From Candidatus Fermentibacterota bacterium (GTDB lineage Bacteria > Fermentibacterota > Fermentibacteria > Fermentibacterales > JCC-6), in NCBI GenBank assembly GCA_030592645.1, contig JAUVIR010000011.1, positions 1 to 56,704 of the forward strand: DNA of 56,704 bases, read 5' to 3'. Below are positions 17,607 through 26,477 of the stretch, one piece after another. Positions within the stretch are counted from its first letter, which is position 1, and each line of letters opens with the position of its first letter. Below the pieces are notes generated by a model that saw nothing but the letters and a program-made list of their open reading frames with translations, was not told where the DNA came from and made no database searches. The position numbers and the translations under genes are program-made.

Positions 17607-18464
17607 CTACCTGTTGACCAGCTGGCAGTTAATAAGGCCAACCATGCTGAAGGATTCGTCATCGACAGTTCCGCGAATTTGTGTACCTGCACGGTTGTCA
17701 ATCATTATGGCGTTCGTTTCCTCTGGGATCTCTTCCGCCATCTCGCAGGCTACGCATTTTGAATAGGTATCATCCGGGTCGCTTAAATCCACTCTGATGG
17801 AGGATCCGTAAGAAGAAGATGATGTAGTCGTGGAATGGTAGTAACCTTCCACGATAACATCTCTGCCCAGCCATACATTGAACATTTCGAAGAACTCACT
17901 GATCAGTATGGGAGTTTCTCCATCGTAGACGTAAGGGCTGGTAATTAATCCTGACTGAGCCGGAGGCGCATCTTCAATAATAACTCCATCGACAAGTTTT
18001 AGATCACCGGTCCAATAATACTCAACCGTACCTGTTACTGTGACAAGCTGATCGGTTCTGACTGTAATGCCAGGGAAATCCGTAAAGGATATTGCAGCAA
18101 GAGCTTCTCTATCACCAGGAGCAGCCACAAGCTCAAGTTTGTCTTCAACGATCATAGTATCGATGTAGGAGATACGTGGATAACCCTCTAGTGTAATTTT
18201 CTTTCCGTCCCAGGCGTAATAGGCTTGGTAAAGTGCCACAGCGTTGACAGGTGTTTCGGCAGTGATGAGCGAGGGATCAAGTGTCCCTTCGGGGTACAGG
18301 GGGGGCGGAGCAGTTTCAACAGGTGTTTCATCTATGGTGACCTCCTGATCATCATCAACCGTATGGGAGTCTGTCCCGTCAGGTTGTGAAGCGGGTTCTT
18401 CGCTGCCGCCACAGGCCAGAAGAAGAAGCCCTGTTATTAAAAGAAATACTGCAGTTTTTTTCAT
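17607..18464 (-). CDS. Lipoprotein with two OB-like domains
   Basis: The 285-residue protein has a lipoprotein signal (FLLITGLLLLACGG, Cys18), and GGAGG lies 5 bases before the ATG. An acidic, Thr/Pro-rich linker follows to about residue 65. Two similar segments then appear (about 72-165 and 185-275). Each starts with an A..LY or ISEFFEMF helix and continues KKITLEGYPRI or RDVIVEGYYHS. The first ends in VTVTGTVEYYW and the second in QIRGTVDDESF. This resembles the tRNA_anti-like/OB-fold family of exported proteins. A CVAC motif sits in the second domain. Function unknown. Confidence 0.75.
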   Translation of the reverse strand: MKKTAVFLLITGLLLLACGGSEEPASQPDGTDSHTVDDDQEVTIDETPVETAPPPLYPEGTLDPSLITAETPVNAVALYQAYYAWDGKKITLEGYPRISYIDTMIVEDKLELVAAPGDREALAAISFTDFPGITVRTDQLVTVTGTVEYYWTGDLKLVDGVIIEDAPPAQSGLITSPYVYDGETPILISEFFEMFNVWLGRDVIVEGYYHSTTTSSSSYGSSIRVDLSDPDDTYSKCVACEMAEEIPEETNAIMIDNRAGTQIRGTVDDESFSMVGLINCQLVNR

Positions 18465-18528
18465 TTTTCCTCCATTTGAGAATGACTGATCTGAACATGG
18501 ATAAACTACATGTAATGGAAATCTGAAG

Positions 18529-19884
18529 TCAACTGCCAGGTTTCTTCCTGCGCATTATTATCATGAAGACGTTGGCAATATTAACCTTCGCGTATTGATT
18601 GAAACGGCGTACCAGTATGCCCATTGATGTCGAATCAGGTTCGTGAACCCATGACAGGGGGACCTCAGCCGTAAACCGCGCAATTGCCGTGATAAGAAAC
18701 AGCACCTGCTCCGGATAGAGGTACCTGCCCAGCAATGTGAAACCATCGGGCATGAATACACCGGAAGCAAGCATAGTAAGCATCATTGCAGTGCATGAAA
18801 GCGCGTTGAAAACTCCCGAGTACATCTGCCTGTACTTATCCGGCGCAATCGCAAGAACCATGTTCGCAGTAACTATTCCCACGCATGACCACATGATACC
18901 TGTAAAGAAAGCTTCGATGTAGATGAACCAGTAGCTGTCCGGCGACAGGAAGATCCAGATAAGGGGATTCAGCGTGCCAAGAAGCAGGGCAAGTCTCATC
19001 GCCGGCTTGTTGCCGTGTCGGTCAATGAACCTTCCCCAGGGACGAATAGCGATCTGAGCTCCAGCTGTGGCGACAGTGCCATATAGCAATATCTGAACAA
19101 CATCCATCTGAAGTTTCTGCATCATGAATGGCTGCCAGAAGGGAGCGCCTATTCCCACTGCAAGCATCCACCATATACCGAAAATTACAAGATTACGGAA
19201 ATTCCTGTCTTTGAACGGTATAGTGAGCATTGAACGGAATGATTCCGATTCTATTTCCTTGGGTTCTTCCGGCTGTTTCCTGAGAATCAGCATCCCTGCA
19301 AGGCCGATGACCCCGGCTGCAGAGAAAACTCCCAGAAATGCCCATGGAAGTGCGGAGGTATCATGAAAATGGTCAACTGCTGCGCCAAAAACAAAGGAGG
19401 CAAGCACCCCTGCTATCATAAGTATCTGGTTACGCTGCGCGAAGAAACGGCCTCTCATTTTCCTCGGGACCATATCCGCTATCCAGCCCATCCACATGTT
19501 CGCACTGACAGCCAGAAGGGCGGAGTAGAGCAGGTATACACCCAGAACCATCGGCAGAGCTGTGCTCGCTGCAAAAAGCAGCGGGATTATCCCGAGAAGC
19601 GGTGCCATAGCCCTTCCGAGTGATGTGAGGGTTAGTATGATGGGCTTTCTCTCTGTTCGCCTTTTTGTAATTGCAACGCCAAGAGGCTGAAGAGCCTGCG
19701 CGAACTGACCAATAGCTGATAGGATTCCGAACTGGACAGGAGATGCTCCCAGCATTACTGCGAGTTTGGTAATAAATACCGAACCGGCTCCTGCCAGACT
19801 TGTAAATACTTGCGAATAAATACCTTCCTGGGTCGATATCCGGAAGGTATCGCGCAACTGGGAGCTGCTCCTTCTGTTTTTCAT
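18529..19884 (-). CDS. MFS transporter
   Basis: The 451-residue membrane protein has about 12 hydrophobic segments in two halves, typical of the major facilitator superfamily. A motif-A-like loop (ADMVPRKMRGRFFAQRN) lies between helices around residues 135-152, and a second (GRFIDRHGNKPAMR) about residues 285-298. The C terminus is basic (RRKKPGS). Substrate cannot be told from sequence. No good ribosome binding site precedes the ATG at 19884, so the start could be slightly downstream. It is divergent from the radical SAM operon. Confidence 0.85.
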   Translation of the reverse strand: MKNRRSSSQLRDTFRISTQEGIYSQVFTSLAGAGSVFITKLAVMLGASPVQFGILSAIGQFAQALQPLGVAITKRRTERKPIILTLTSLGRAMAPLLGIIPLLFAASTALPMVLGVYLLYSALLAVSANMWMGWIADMVPRKMRGRFFAQRNQILMIAGVLASFVFGAAVDHFHDTSALPWAFLGVFSAAGVIGLAGMLILRKQPEEPKEIESESFRSMLTIPFKDRNFRNLVIFGIWWMLAVGIGAPFWQPFMMQKLQMDVVQILLYGTVATAGAQIAIRPWGRFIDRHGNKPAMRLALLLGTLNPLIWIFLSPDSYWFIYIEAFFTGIMWSCVGIVTANMVLAIAPDKYRQMYSGVFNALSCTAMMLTMLASGVFMPDGFTLLGRYLYPEQVLFLITAIARFTAEVPLSWVHEPDSTSMGILVRRFNQYAKVNIANVFMIIMRRKKPGS

Positions 19885-20022
19885 CGGCGGAACATAACTT
19901 CGGAAGGGGAATAAACCATAACTTAAACTTGTAGTTATGAGTGATTGACTTGAAAGGCTCTCCCTGTCATTTTCTCATTGGAAGCTTATTCAGGGTTATC
20001 AGGAAGGTTGGAAGGAGCATGT

Positions 20023-20640
20023 ATGTGGTACATAGCGGCAGCGATTGTTTTACTTGCGACATCGGGTGTTTACGGTTTCAGTAGATTAAGATCTGATGGT
20101 ACTGAGAAATCCAACCCCGTTAGCGGTGTTTTCGACAGGCTTACAATCAAATCTCTTTCCATGGATCAGATAAACATCCTTCTGGCAAGGCTTGAGATAG
20201 AGGAACCGCCGGAGCCTGTTAGAGGGGCTATGTGCTACGAAGCGATGGCATACCCGCTTGTGGCTGAGTATATCTGCCCGGTATGCGGCGAAAAAACCAT
20301 CTACAACGATTTCCAGACCGGTTTCATAGAATGGGAACTGCAGGCATGCAGGAGAATGGTGGAATCCTTGAATGAGTATACAGTGTTCGACATATCCCTG
20401 GATGAAACCCAATTCTGTGATTTCTGCTCCGATTCCTCTGATGAGGAACCTGTTCTTCTCCTCAGAGTAGCTTCAACTGATTTTACTGAAGCAGTTAATG
20501 GTATTACCATACATGATCTCAGAATCCTGGATTCGTTTCTTCAGGGGAACCTTTACTACCTTACTTCCAATGAATCACAGTTCCCTCTTCAGGATTGTTC
20601 CGATAGAATAGGGCAGCTGCTTGGCGCTTCCGATAACTGA
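20023..20640 (+). CDS. Membrane-anchored Cys-rich protein coupled to a radical SAM enzyme
   Basis: The ATG at 20023 is preferred (AAGGAG 5 bases upstream) over an in-frame upstream start at 19978. The 205-residue protein has one N-terminal membrane segment (MWYIAAAIVLLATSGVYGF). The rest is soluble and carries CPVCGEKT (about 84-91), a lone Cys in QACRRM, then FCDFC (about 128-132) and a late Cys in LQDCSDR. The CxxC pairs look like a zinc- or Fe-S-binding ribbon. Its TGA overlaps the radical SAM start (TGATG at 20638-20642), so the two are translationally coupled. I do not recognise the family. It may be the substrate, a chaperone or an electron donor of the radical SAM enzyme. Confidence 0.75.
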   Translation: MWYIAAAIVLLATSGVYGFSRLRSDGTEKSNPVSGVFDRLTIKSLSMDQINILLARLEIEEPPEPVRGAMCYEAMAYPLVAEYICPVCGEKTIYNDFQTGFIEWELQACRRMVESLNEYTVFDISLDETQFCDFCSDSSDEEPVLLLRVASTDFTEAVNGITIHDLRILDSFLQGNLYYLTSNESQFPLQDCSDRIGQLLGASDN

Positions 20641-21707
20641 TGAGAATCAGATCGAAGTCCTTTCTTCCGTCAACCGCTGTTCTTGAGCTGACCTACCGCT
20701 GTAACCACAATTGCCTTTTCTGTTCTTGCCCCTGGTTTTCTGAGGATAGTGGATTTGAAGAGCTTCGGGAACTTGATACGGCGCAGTGGAAATCCGTGCT
20801 CGATGAACTATGCAGATGCGGAGTTTCGAGCCTGGCGTTCACCGGCGGGGAAGCCCTGCTAAGAGATGATTGTATTGAACTGCTGGAATACGCATCATCC
20901 TTAACCGTTGATAAGACAGAGACTGTGGATGGATCACTTATAACCCGCTGCGTACATCCGGAGATCTACCTTCTGTCAAACGGTTATCCGGTGAACACCG
21001 AAGTTCTTGAATCTCTGGCCCGGCTGAATATTCGATTGAGCCTCAGTCTTCCGGGCCTTTCAACCTACGAGGAGCATACCGGACATGACCACGCCGATCT
21101 GGTGCTGGATGTTTTCAGACAGACTTCGGATATGGGAATATCCACTACCGTGAACAGTACCGTTACCGCTCTGAACCTTCATGAACTGAGGGAAACGCTA
21201 TCAGCAGCGTTACTGGCAGGAGCCGGTCAGCTGCTGATGAACAGATTTCTTCCGGGAGGCCGCGGGCTTCGGAATGCCGACAAACTGGCCCTCAGCGAGA
21301 ACCAGGTTCTCAAAATGCTTGGAGCGGCTGACGATGTTCTTACCAGAGCCGGAAGGTACGGCAACCTTGGAACTGAAATACCCCTCTGTGTCCTCAATAA
21401 GGTCGAGTTGAAGACGCTTGAAGCGGGGACTCGATGCTCCGCTGCTCAGGGATTCTTTGTTATCGGGCCATCAGGTTTTGTCAGGGTTTGCAACCATTCG
21501 GAGAAAAGGCTCGATCATTTTCTTAACTGGAAGAATCTGAAGAACAACGACTACTGGAACACATTCAGAATGAGAAAGTATCTTCCCTCCGAGTGCAGCG
21601 ATTGCAGCCTGAAACTTGACTGTGACGGCGGGTGCAGAGAAGCAGCTCACATAACAGGGGGTAGCGTAGATTCAACCGATCCGCTGCTGTTGACGATTCC
21701 CTGTTAA
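20640..21707 (+). CDS. Radical SAM/SPASM-type enzyme
   Basis: The 355-residue protein has a radical SAM core with the CNHNCLFC cluster motif (about residues 21-28) that binds the [4Fe-4S] and S-adenosylmethionine, followed by FTGGEALLR. NRFLPGGRGL (about 200-209) is typical of the PqqE/NirJ-like subgroup. The C terminus is a SPASM-like region with further Cys clusters: a Cys in GTRCSAAQGF, VRVCNHS, and ECSDCSLKLDCDGGCREA (about 319-336). Such enzymes modify peptides or proteins, often making ribosomal peptides or enzyme cofactors. The nearest candidate partner is the coupled Cys-rich membrane protein. I found no small precursor peptide in the flanking 150 bases. Confidence 0.88.
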   Translation: MRIRSKSFLPSTAVLELTYRCNHNCLFCSCPWFSEDSGFEELRELDTAQWKSVLDELCRCGVSSLAFTGGEALLRDDCIELLEYASSLTVDKTETVDGSLITRCVHPEIYLLSNGYPVNTEVLESLARLNIRLSLSLPGLSTYEEHTGHDHADLVLDVFRQTSDMGISTTVNSTVTALNLHELRETLSAALLAGAGQLLMNRFLPGGRGLRNADKLALSENQVLKMLGAADDVLTRAGRYGNLGTEIPLCVLNKVELKTLEAGTRCSAAQGFFVIGPSGFVRVCNHSEKRLDHFLNWKNLKNNDYWNTFRMRKYLPSECSDCSLKLDCDGGCREAAHITGGSVDSTDPLLLTIPC

Positions 21708-21777
21708 ACGTATTAGTCTATCGTTTCAAGATTCAGAACTGGAAATCACTACTTTGTCCGGTATTAAGGAGAATGAT

Positions 21778-22200
21778 ATGGAAAAACTGCAGTGGAATGA
21801 CAATCTGTCGGTGGGTGTTGAACTGATAGATTCCCAGCATAAAAAGTGGATTGAGTACTACAACAGTGCAGCCGGGGCCCTCCATTCAATGCAGGGATCA
21901 GCAAGGATAGCCAGCACACTTGGGTTCCTTATCGACTACACGGAGGAGCATTTCGCGACAGAGGAAAAGCATATGCAGAAGCACGCTTATCCAGGTTATG
22001 AGGACCACAGGGCGATACACCAGGAGCTGCGCAGGACTCTGTCCGGCCTTGTGGAGGACTACGAGGAGGATGGTGTGACCAATCCCCTTGTTGATTCCAT
22101 AGATACCTTCCTTCGAAACTGGCTTATCAATCATATCATCGATGTTGATATGAAATTCGGAGCCTACCTCGAGGAAGAGGGGATCTCTCTGTCGGAATAA
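21778..22200 (+). CDS. Bacteriohemerythrin
   Basis: The 140-residue protein is a complete hemerythrin domain, a four-helix bundle binding a di-iron centre and oxygen. The ligand motifs are clear: IDSQHKKW (about 18-25), HFATEEKHMQKHAYPGYEDH (about 57-76) and NHIIDVDMKFG near the C terminus. AAGGAG precedes the ATG at 21778 by 6 bases; the in-frame TTG at 21754 is not needed. It probably senses or stores oxygen. It follows the radical SAM gene by 70 bases and may protect its Fe-S clusters, which is inference. Confidence 0.93.
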   Translation: MEKLQWNDNLSVGVELIDSQHKKWIEYYNSAAGALHSMQGSARIASTLGFLIDYTEEHFATEEKHMQKHAYPGYEDHRAIHQELRRTLSGLVEDYEEDGVTNPLVDSIDTFLRNWLINHIIDVDMKFGAYLEEEGISLSE

Positions 22201-22345
22201 ACGCTTATCCGGATTTCCAGACAGCACTGAGCGAAGCTTTGCCGATAACGTTTATTTTAACTCTTGACGATATTACTATTCTGTATGTATTCTATCGTCT
22301 GAGTGTGTTCACAGAGTGCTATTTTCTCTGAACAGGGGGGATTCT

Positions 22346-22762
22346 ATGAAAATTAAGTGGTTGATTCTAATTGCTGTTCTTACCGGAACCATCGCTTTCT
22401 GGGGTTGCGGCGGATCCAACCCAACCGGTCCAGTACCATATACAACAGAACTTGAAGGTACCTGGGTTCTTGACGATTCCTCGTACCAGCTGACCTTTAT
22501 CTTCCTGGACAGTAACTGGACCGTTCAGGTCGATACAGACACATGGAAAGGTACTTTCACTCTGAATACTGCACTTACACCAAAGTATATTGATCTGATG
22601 TGCACCACAAGCCCAGATACCAGCCAGATCGGCACAACTTCCCTGGGGATTTATTCGCTTAACTCGACAGCCACTGTCTGCACAATGGCTATCGCTGATT
22701 TCGGTGATACTGTAAGACCCATAGACTTCGGCACTGACCCGATGATCCTTAACAAACAGTAA
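22346..22762 (+). CDS. Small lipoprotein
   Basis: The 138-residue protein has a lipoprotein signal (LILIAVLTGTIAFWGCGG, Cys21) and a GGGGGG site 5 bases upstream of the ATG at 22346. The mature part (LEGTWVLDDSSYQLTFIF, DTWKGTFTLN) resembles lipocalin-like or META-like small beta barrels found in Gram-negative lipoproteins, but the match is weak. The gene is followed by a clear intrinsic terminator, so it is monocistronic at its 3' end. Confidence 0.75.
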   Translation: MKIKWLILIAVLTGTIAFWGCGGSNPTGPVPYTTELEGTWVLDDSSYQLTFIFLDSNWTVQVDTDTWKGTFTLNTALTPKYIDLMCTTSPDTSQIGTTSLGIYSLNSTATVCTMAIADFGDTVRPIDFGTDPMILNKQ

Positions 22763-22782
22763 GAACTATGTGACCTGAGAAA

Positions 22783-22804
22783 ATGGGCTGCGGACGCAGC
22801 CCAT
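22783..22804 (+). terminator. Intrinsic terminator after the small lipoprotein gene
   Basis: ATGGGCTGC at 22783-22791 and GCAGCCCAT at 22796-22804 form a 9-bp stem with a GGAC loop, followed by TTTCC, 20 bases past the stop codon. The remaining 225 bases to the next gene hold no gene that I can support. Confidence 0.7.
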
Positions 22805-23029
22805 TTCCACATTTCTGATAAAACCACATAAATACCATACAGCGATATCGCTCTACGCCCGGCGAAACCTTAATAGTATCCGAAGACAGAACCGGCCGGT
22901 TCGCAGCAACTGCTAACGGTGTAAATGGATGACATTGCAAGGGAACCTGATCGAACATATGGAATAGTATCTGTGTAAGTTTGGTATTATCTTAACACAT
23001 GGATGACTTTCACAGAATCGGGAGATGAC

Positions 23030-24595
23030 ATGAGAATACTGATGACACTGGTAATAGTGCTGTCAATACTGACAGCTGCATGCGGAAGCGGAGTCGCGAC
23101 CCCCGGCAACGTAATAAGAAGCGCCCTGCCGGAGAAAACACATACACTTTCAGATGCCTGGCCGATGGCCGGCAGCGCCCTTTTCGCTCAGGGCTATCCT
23201 GTTCAAACGGATACATATACTGCTGTCCATGATATATCCGGAAGCGGCGTAATCGTTATTGATGTAAGAAGCCACGATTTCGACCCCATAGCCGTGGTAA
23301 TCGACGGAGATGGAAACCCTGTTGCCTTCAGCACCAGCTGGAAAGGGAACAACTCAAGGATAGTGCTTGATGGAGCCCCATCAGGGGGAGAACTCCTGAT
23401 CTTTTCACCAGATGATACCAGGGGTCTTTACGATGTCATTATTGAAGAAGGAACTCCTGAGGATCTTACATCCTTCATCAATGCCACCGATTTTTCCGGT
23501 GGAATAATAACGGGCTGGATCGAAGCGGACAGCTACAATCCCTACCTTTACAACATTCTGAGAGAAGCTCTCGAAAACGATGTCTACATTTATAACTACT
23601 CCCAGGCGGAACTCATTCCTTTCACAATAGAGAGCGAAGAACTGGTTTCAATATCACTTGAATCCGACGAGTTTGATCCATATCTGGTTCTATTGGCCGT
23701 CGAAGATGGAACTTACACATTCGTGGAATACAACGATGATTACAGCGGCTCTTACTCCAGAATAGTAAGAGAACTGGATACTGGAGATTACATCGCACTT
23801 GTCATGCCCTACTCCAGCGGAAGTAACGGCAGATTTACTCTTGTGATGGAAGTCATCGATGAGGAAGCAATGGAACAGGTTGAAATTGCCGCTCCTCTTA
23901 TGGATGTGGACTACATCTCTGAAATAATCCCTGACAGAAATTTCGCACTCGCCTGGTGGTCTGGTATGTCAGACAACTGGGAAGTGCCCGGGTTCCTCAC
24001 TCCCTTCACTCCGGTGGCAGCTTTTACGTTTATTGTTGAAAGTACTGCGGTTTACGAGCTGAACGCTTCCGGTGACATAGATGTATGCCTTACCCTCCTC
24101 AAAAGCGATGCTGAAGGCAACATACAGTACGTCGCATCGAACGATGATTACCCGGACATCGGCTCTGACTCAAGAATTACTCAACCTCTCCTTCCGGGTG
24201 ATTACATTGCCCTTGTATCACCCTACAGTGGTTCGAGTGCAGATGAAGTGATCTTCTCATGGTCCGAAGATGATGAGGGCATAAGCACCCTGTCGGTCGG
24301 CAGATCAACGGAAGCGTACGCGCCTTATGAAACCGAAACCATCATGTACATGCTCAATCTTCAGGCAGGCACCAGTTATTCAGTATCCGTTGAAAGTGAA
24401 GAACTGGATACTGTTGTAACACTGATTCTGCCGGACGGAGAGAATCTTTACGACGATGACGGCGGGGATGGATCCAACTCCCTTCTGCACTTTACCGTCA
24501 ACGAACGCCAGGCCGGAGAAAGTTTCCTTATAGTCGGAAAATACTCCTCGGGAGAAGGAACTTTTACAATTCTGCTTGAAGAAACATCCAGATAG
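23030..24595 (+). CDS. Lipoprotein with PPC-like domains
   Basis: The 521-residue protein has a lipoprotein signal (LVIVLSILTAACGSG, Cys17); the ATG at 23030 has GGAGA 4 bases upstream. Four beta-sandwich units of the bacterial pre-peptidase C-terminal (PPC) type seem present. The motifs are FDPIAVVID, FDPYLVLLAVEDGTY plus DTGDYIALVMPYSS, INVCLTLL-type plus LPGDYIALVSPYSG, and LDTVVTLILPDGENL. PPC domains are usually found on secreted proteases. No catalytic domain is seen here, so the protein may be a surface or periplasmic binding protein. Confidence 0.8.
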   Translation: MRILMTLVIVLSILTAACGSGVATPGNVIRSALPEKTHTLSDAWPMAGSALFAQGYPVQTDTYTAVHDISGSGVIVIDVRSHDFDPIAVVIDGDGNPVAFSTSWKGNNSRIVLDGAPSGGELLIFSPDDTRGLYDVIIEEGTPEDLTSFINATDFSGGIITGWIEADSYNPYLYNILREALENDVYIYNYSQAELIPFTIESEELVSISLESDEFDPYLVLLAVEDGTYTFVEYNDDYSGSYSRIVRELDTGDYIALVMPYSSGSNGRFTLVMEVIDEEAMEQVEIAAPLMDVDYISEIIPDRNFALAWWSGMSDNWEVPGFLTPFTPVAAFTFIVESTAVYELNASGDIDVCLTLLKSDAEGNIQYVASNDDYPDIGSDSRITQPLLPGDYIALVSPYSGSSADEVIFSWSEDDEGISTLSVGRSTEAYAPYETETIMYMLNLQAGTSYSVSVESEELDTVVTLILPDGENLYDDDGGDGSNSLLHFTVNERQAGESFLIVGKYSSGEGTFTILLEETSR

Positions 24596-24651
24596 AAGAG
24601 GTTTATCAGGGGTGTCAGTTCCAGCAGATTCTTAGCATGAAAGGTGGTTAG

Positions 24652-24914
24652 ATGCAGGTCAGCAATATCTGCAGAAGTCTGTGCATAACCATGCTGCTTA
24701 TTTCATCCCTTGCGGCGGCTGATGCCATGGATCCCCCCGATATTCATGCGCAGACTCTTTACGACTACGCTTACGATACACTTACATGCATATCGCCGCA
24801 TCTCTGTTATGGGAGAAAATCCTCGAGTACAGACAGGCTCTGGAGTCAATTCGCGAGTACGGAATGTGTGAGATTCTGTATCCTCTGGACAGCCGGGACA
24901 TAGGTGGCAGGTAA
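24652..24914 (+). pseudogene. Small secreted protein broken by a frameshift
   Basis: The gene starts at ATG 24652 with a signal sequence (SLCITMLLISSLAAADAM) and reads in that frame to about DYAYDT. From about 24784 a different frame becomes protein-like (TYMHIAASLLWEKILEYR, then ESIREYGMCEILYPLDSRD) and ends at TAA 24912-24914. The original frame instead runs through an unlikely Ser/Cys-rich tail to 24903. A one-base change near 24775-24785 would restore one protein of about 87 residues. No slippery heptamer is visible, so mutation or sequencing error is likelier than programmed shifting. Family unknown. Confidence 0.6.
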
Positions 24915-24930
24915 CGCTGTGCTTTGCGGC

Positions 24931-26166
24931 TTACTGCTTCTCAGGGAGCAGGGATCTCATGTTGACTGTTGAAGGGATAACGGGATAGTCAATTACAACC
25001 CTGTATGTCCTGAACTTTGAGGGATCCCACTTAAGCTTGAGAAATACATCCTCTATCATGTCGGTATACCATTGTATGTATGGTGTATAGGTAGCCTTTA
25101 TCCCCATTCCGAGTTTATGGATGGAAACATTCATAGGAAGGCAGCTGTGGGGGTTTCGGAATTCTGCCGGCATTGCCCAGTCGTATCCTGTAAACTCGCC
25201 GAATATAAACAGCTCCGGGTCAAGAGGGCCGATCAGGTCGACGTGGACTATCTGATCGAAAATAAGCCTCTCCACGGGTGTTCTGGCTCTGACCAGAACC
25301 TCTCTGTACCTGTCTTCCCTGGTCCTGTAACTTTTAAAGACATCGCGGGTTATCTGAGCCGTAATACACGTAATTGATTCTGTATTGCCGATAGGAGCTT
25401 CCTCAAGTTCATGTACAGTGCGCCCCGCCCGTTTACGGGAACTTACAACATTAGGCAACGGTTCCGAACAGAAGCTGTAGTAAAATGGCACACCCATGGG
25501 GTTGTTCGAATCAGGATCTCTTTTCTCGATGGGCTCGACCTTTATCATGCCTTTCGGAATATTGTCATCATCCGTGAAGTAAGCCCATTCAAGCAGCCAT
25601 GGGACATTCGGCCTGTTCCTTTTGAAATCGATAAAGCCTCTGATGCTTGCTATATCATGGTTTTCTCCATCGGCCGAGGGAGAGAATATCCATGTGCACA
25701 GCTGTGTGCTTGCCTGCGCTCCGAGAAGATGGCTGTATGCAGTAAAAGCCGCCTTCTGTTGAGACAGGTAGGCTTTGGATCGGCCCTTGTCAGAACAGGA
25801 GAGCAGCATCAGGTCGAATTCCTTCCTGCTGTCAGCATGCTTTTCAACCAGCATGTCGAATTTTTCGCAGGCCTCCTTTGCTTTTTGAAGAAGTTTCTTT
25901 GAGGTACCCTGTTTTCTGCAGCTCTTCATGAAAGTTGTGCAGGCAGCTTTACCCGGTACGAACTGAGCAGCAATAAAAGGATCTACTTCACAGGCGACGT
26001 TGTAGATCTTCCAGCCGAGTTTTTTATCTATCTTCAGTTTTTTGTAAACATCCTTGGGGTTATCAAGAGAGATATCCAGCGAATAAAGTATATCACCAAG
26101 CGCGTTTTTCATGAGGATTATAACTGGGTCTAAATCCTCACTGAAACAAGAATCATTATGATTCAT
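24931..26166 (-). CDS. Conserved-looking hypothetical protein
   Basis: The reading frame opens at 26334, but the ATG at 26166 is preferred: GGAGGGA lies 9 bases upstream, and the first 56 codons of the longer form look non-coding. This gives 411 residues, soluble, with no signal or membrane segment. Notable stretches are KLGWKIYNVACEVDPFIAAQ near the N terminus, FKRNRPNVPWLLEWAYFTDD and a C-terminal LKWDPSKFRTYRVVIDYPVIP. The pattern reminds me of unnamed hypothetical proteins in Planctomycetes, but I cannot name a family. The N-terminal 150 residues are helical and Lys-rich. Function unknown. Confidence 0.7.
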   Translation of the reverse strand: MNHNDSCFSEDLDPVIILMKNALGDILYSLDISLDNPKDVYKKLKIDKKLGWKIYNVACEVDPFIAAQFVPGKAACTTFMKSCRKQGTSKKLLQKAKEACEKFDMLVEKHADSRKEFDLMLLSCSDKGRSKAYLSQQKAAFTAYSHLLGAQASTQLCTWIFSPSADGENHDIASIRGFIDFKRNRPNVPWLLEWAYFTDDDNIPKGMIKVEPIEKRDPDSNNPMGVPFYYSFCSEPLPNVVSSRKRAGRTVHELEEAPIGNTESITCITAQITRDVFKSYRTREDRYREVLVRARTPVERLIFDQIVHVDLIGPLDPELFIFGEFTGYDWAMPAEFRNPHSCLPMNVSIHKLGMGIKATYTPYIQWYTDMIEDVFLKLKWDPSKFRTYRVVIDYPVIPSTVNMRSLLPEKQ

Positions 26167-26373
26167 CAGTAGAACTCCCTCCGGAACAGTATTAGATCGA
26201 ATATGTCTATTGTAAGGAAAAATATCAAGGCGAAGATAATTTCTGGATATTGTTTGATATTCGGTTCTTGACACGTTTCCGGAAACAAGAGATATTTGTT
26301 CACTGATAGAATTCCTTCTGAATTCGCTATGCATTGTTAAGCTCTGAGATTATCCCTTTTCCTTGGAGCTTCA

Positions 26374-26400
26374 GCCCCGGATCATATAGCGATCCGGGGC
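26374..26400. promoter_or_regulatory. Strong hairpin upstream of the selenoprotein gene
   Basis: GCCCCGGATC at 26374-26383 pairs perfectly with GATCCGGGGC at 26391-26400 around a 7-base loop. No T-run follows on either strand, so it is not a classical terminator. It lies 78 bases before the ATG at 26478 and upstream of the hypothetical gene on the other strand. It could be an operator, attenuator or isolated repeat. Confidence 0.5.
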
Positions 26401-26477
26401 GCCCATATTGCTGGAGTGGATAGTGGCACTGTACAATTACGTAGTTAAATACTATGTATATTCTGAAAGGAGATATT

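Noticed and set aside
25500-25520. GTTCGAATC stretch resembling a tRNA T-arm
   Set aside because: It lies inside the hypothetical gene and no acceptor, D or anticodon arms can be found around it.
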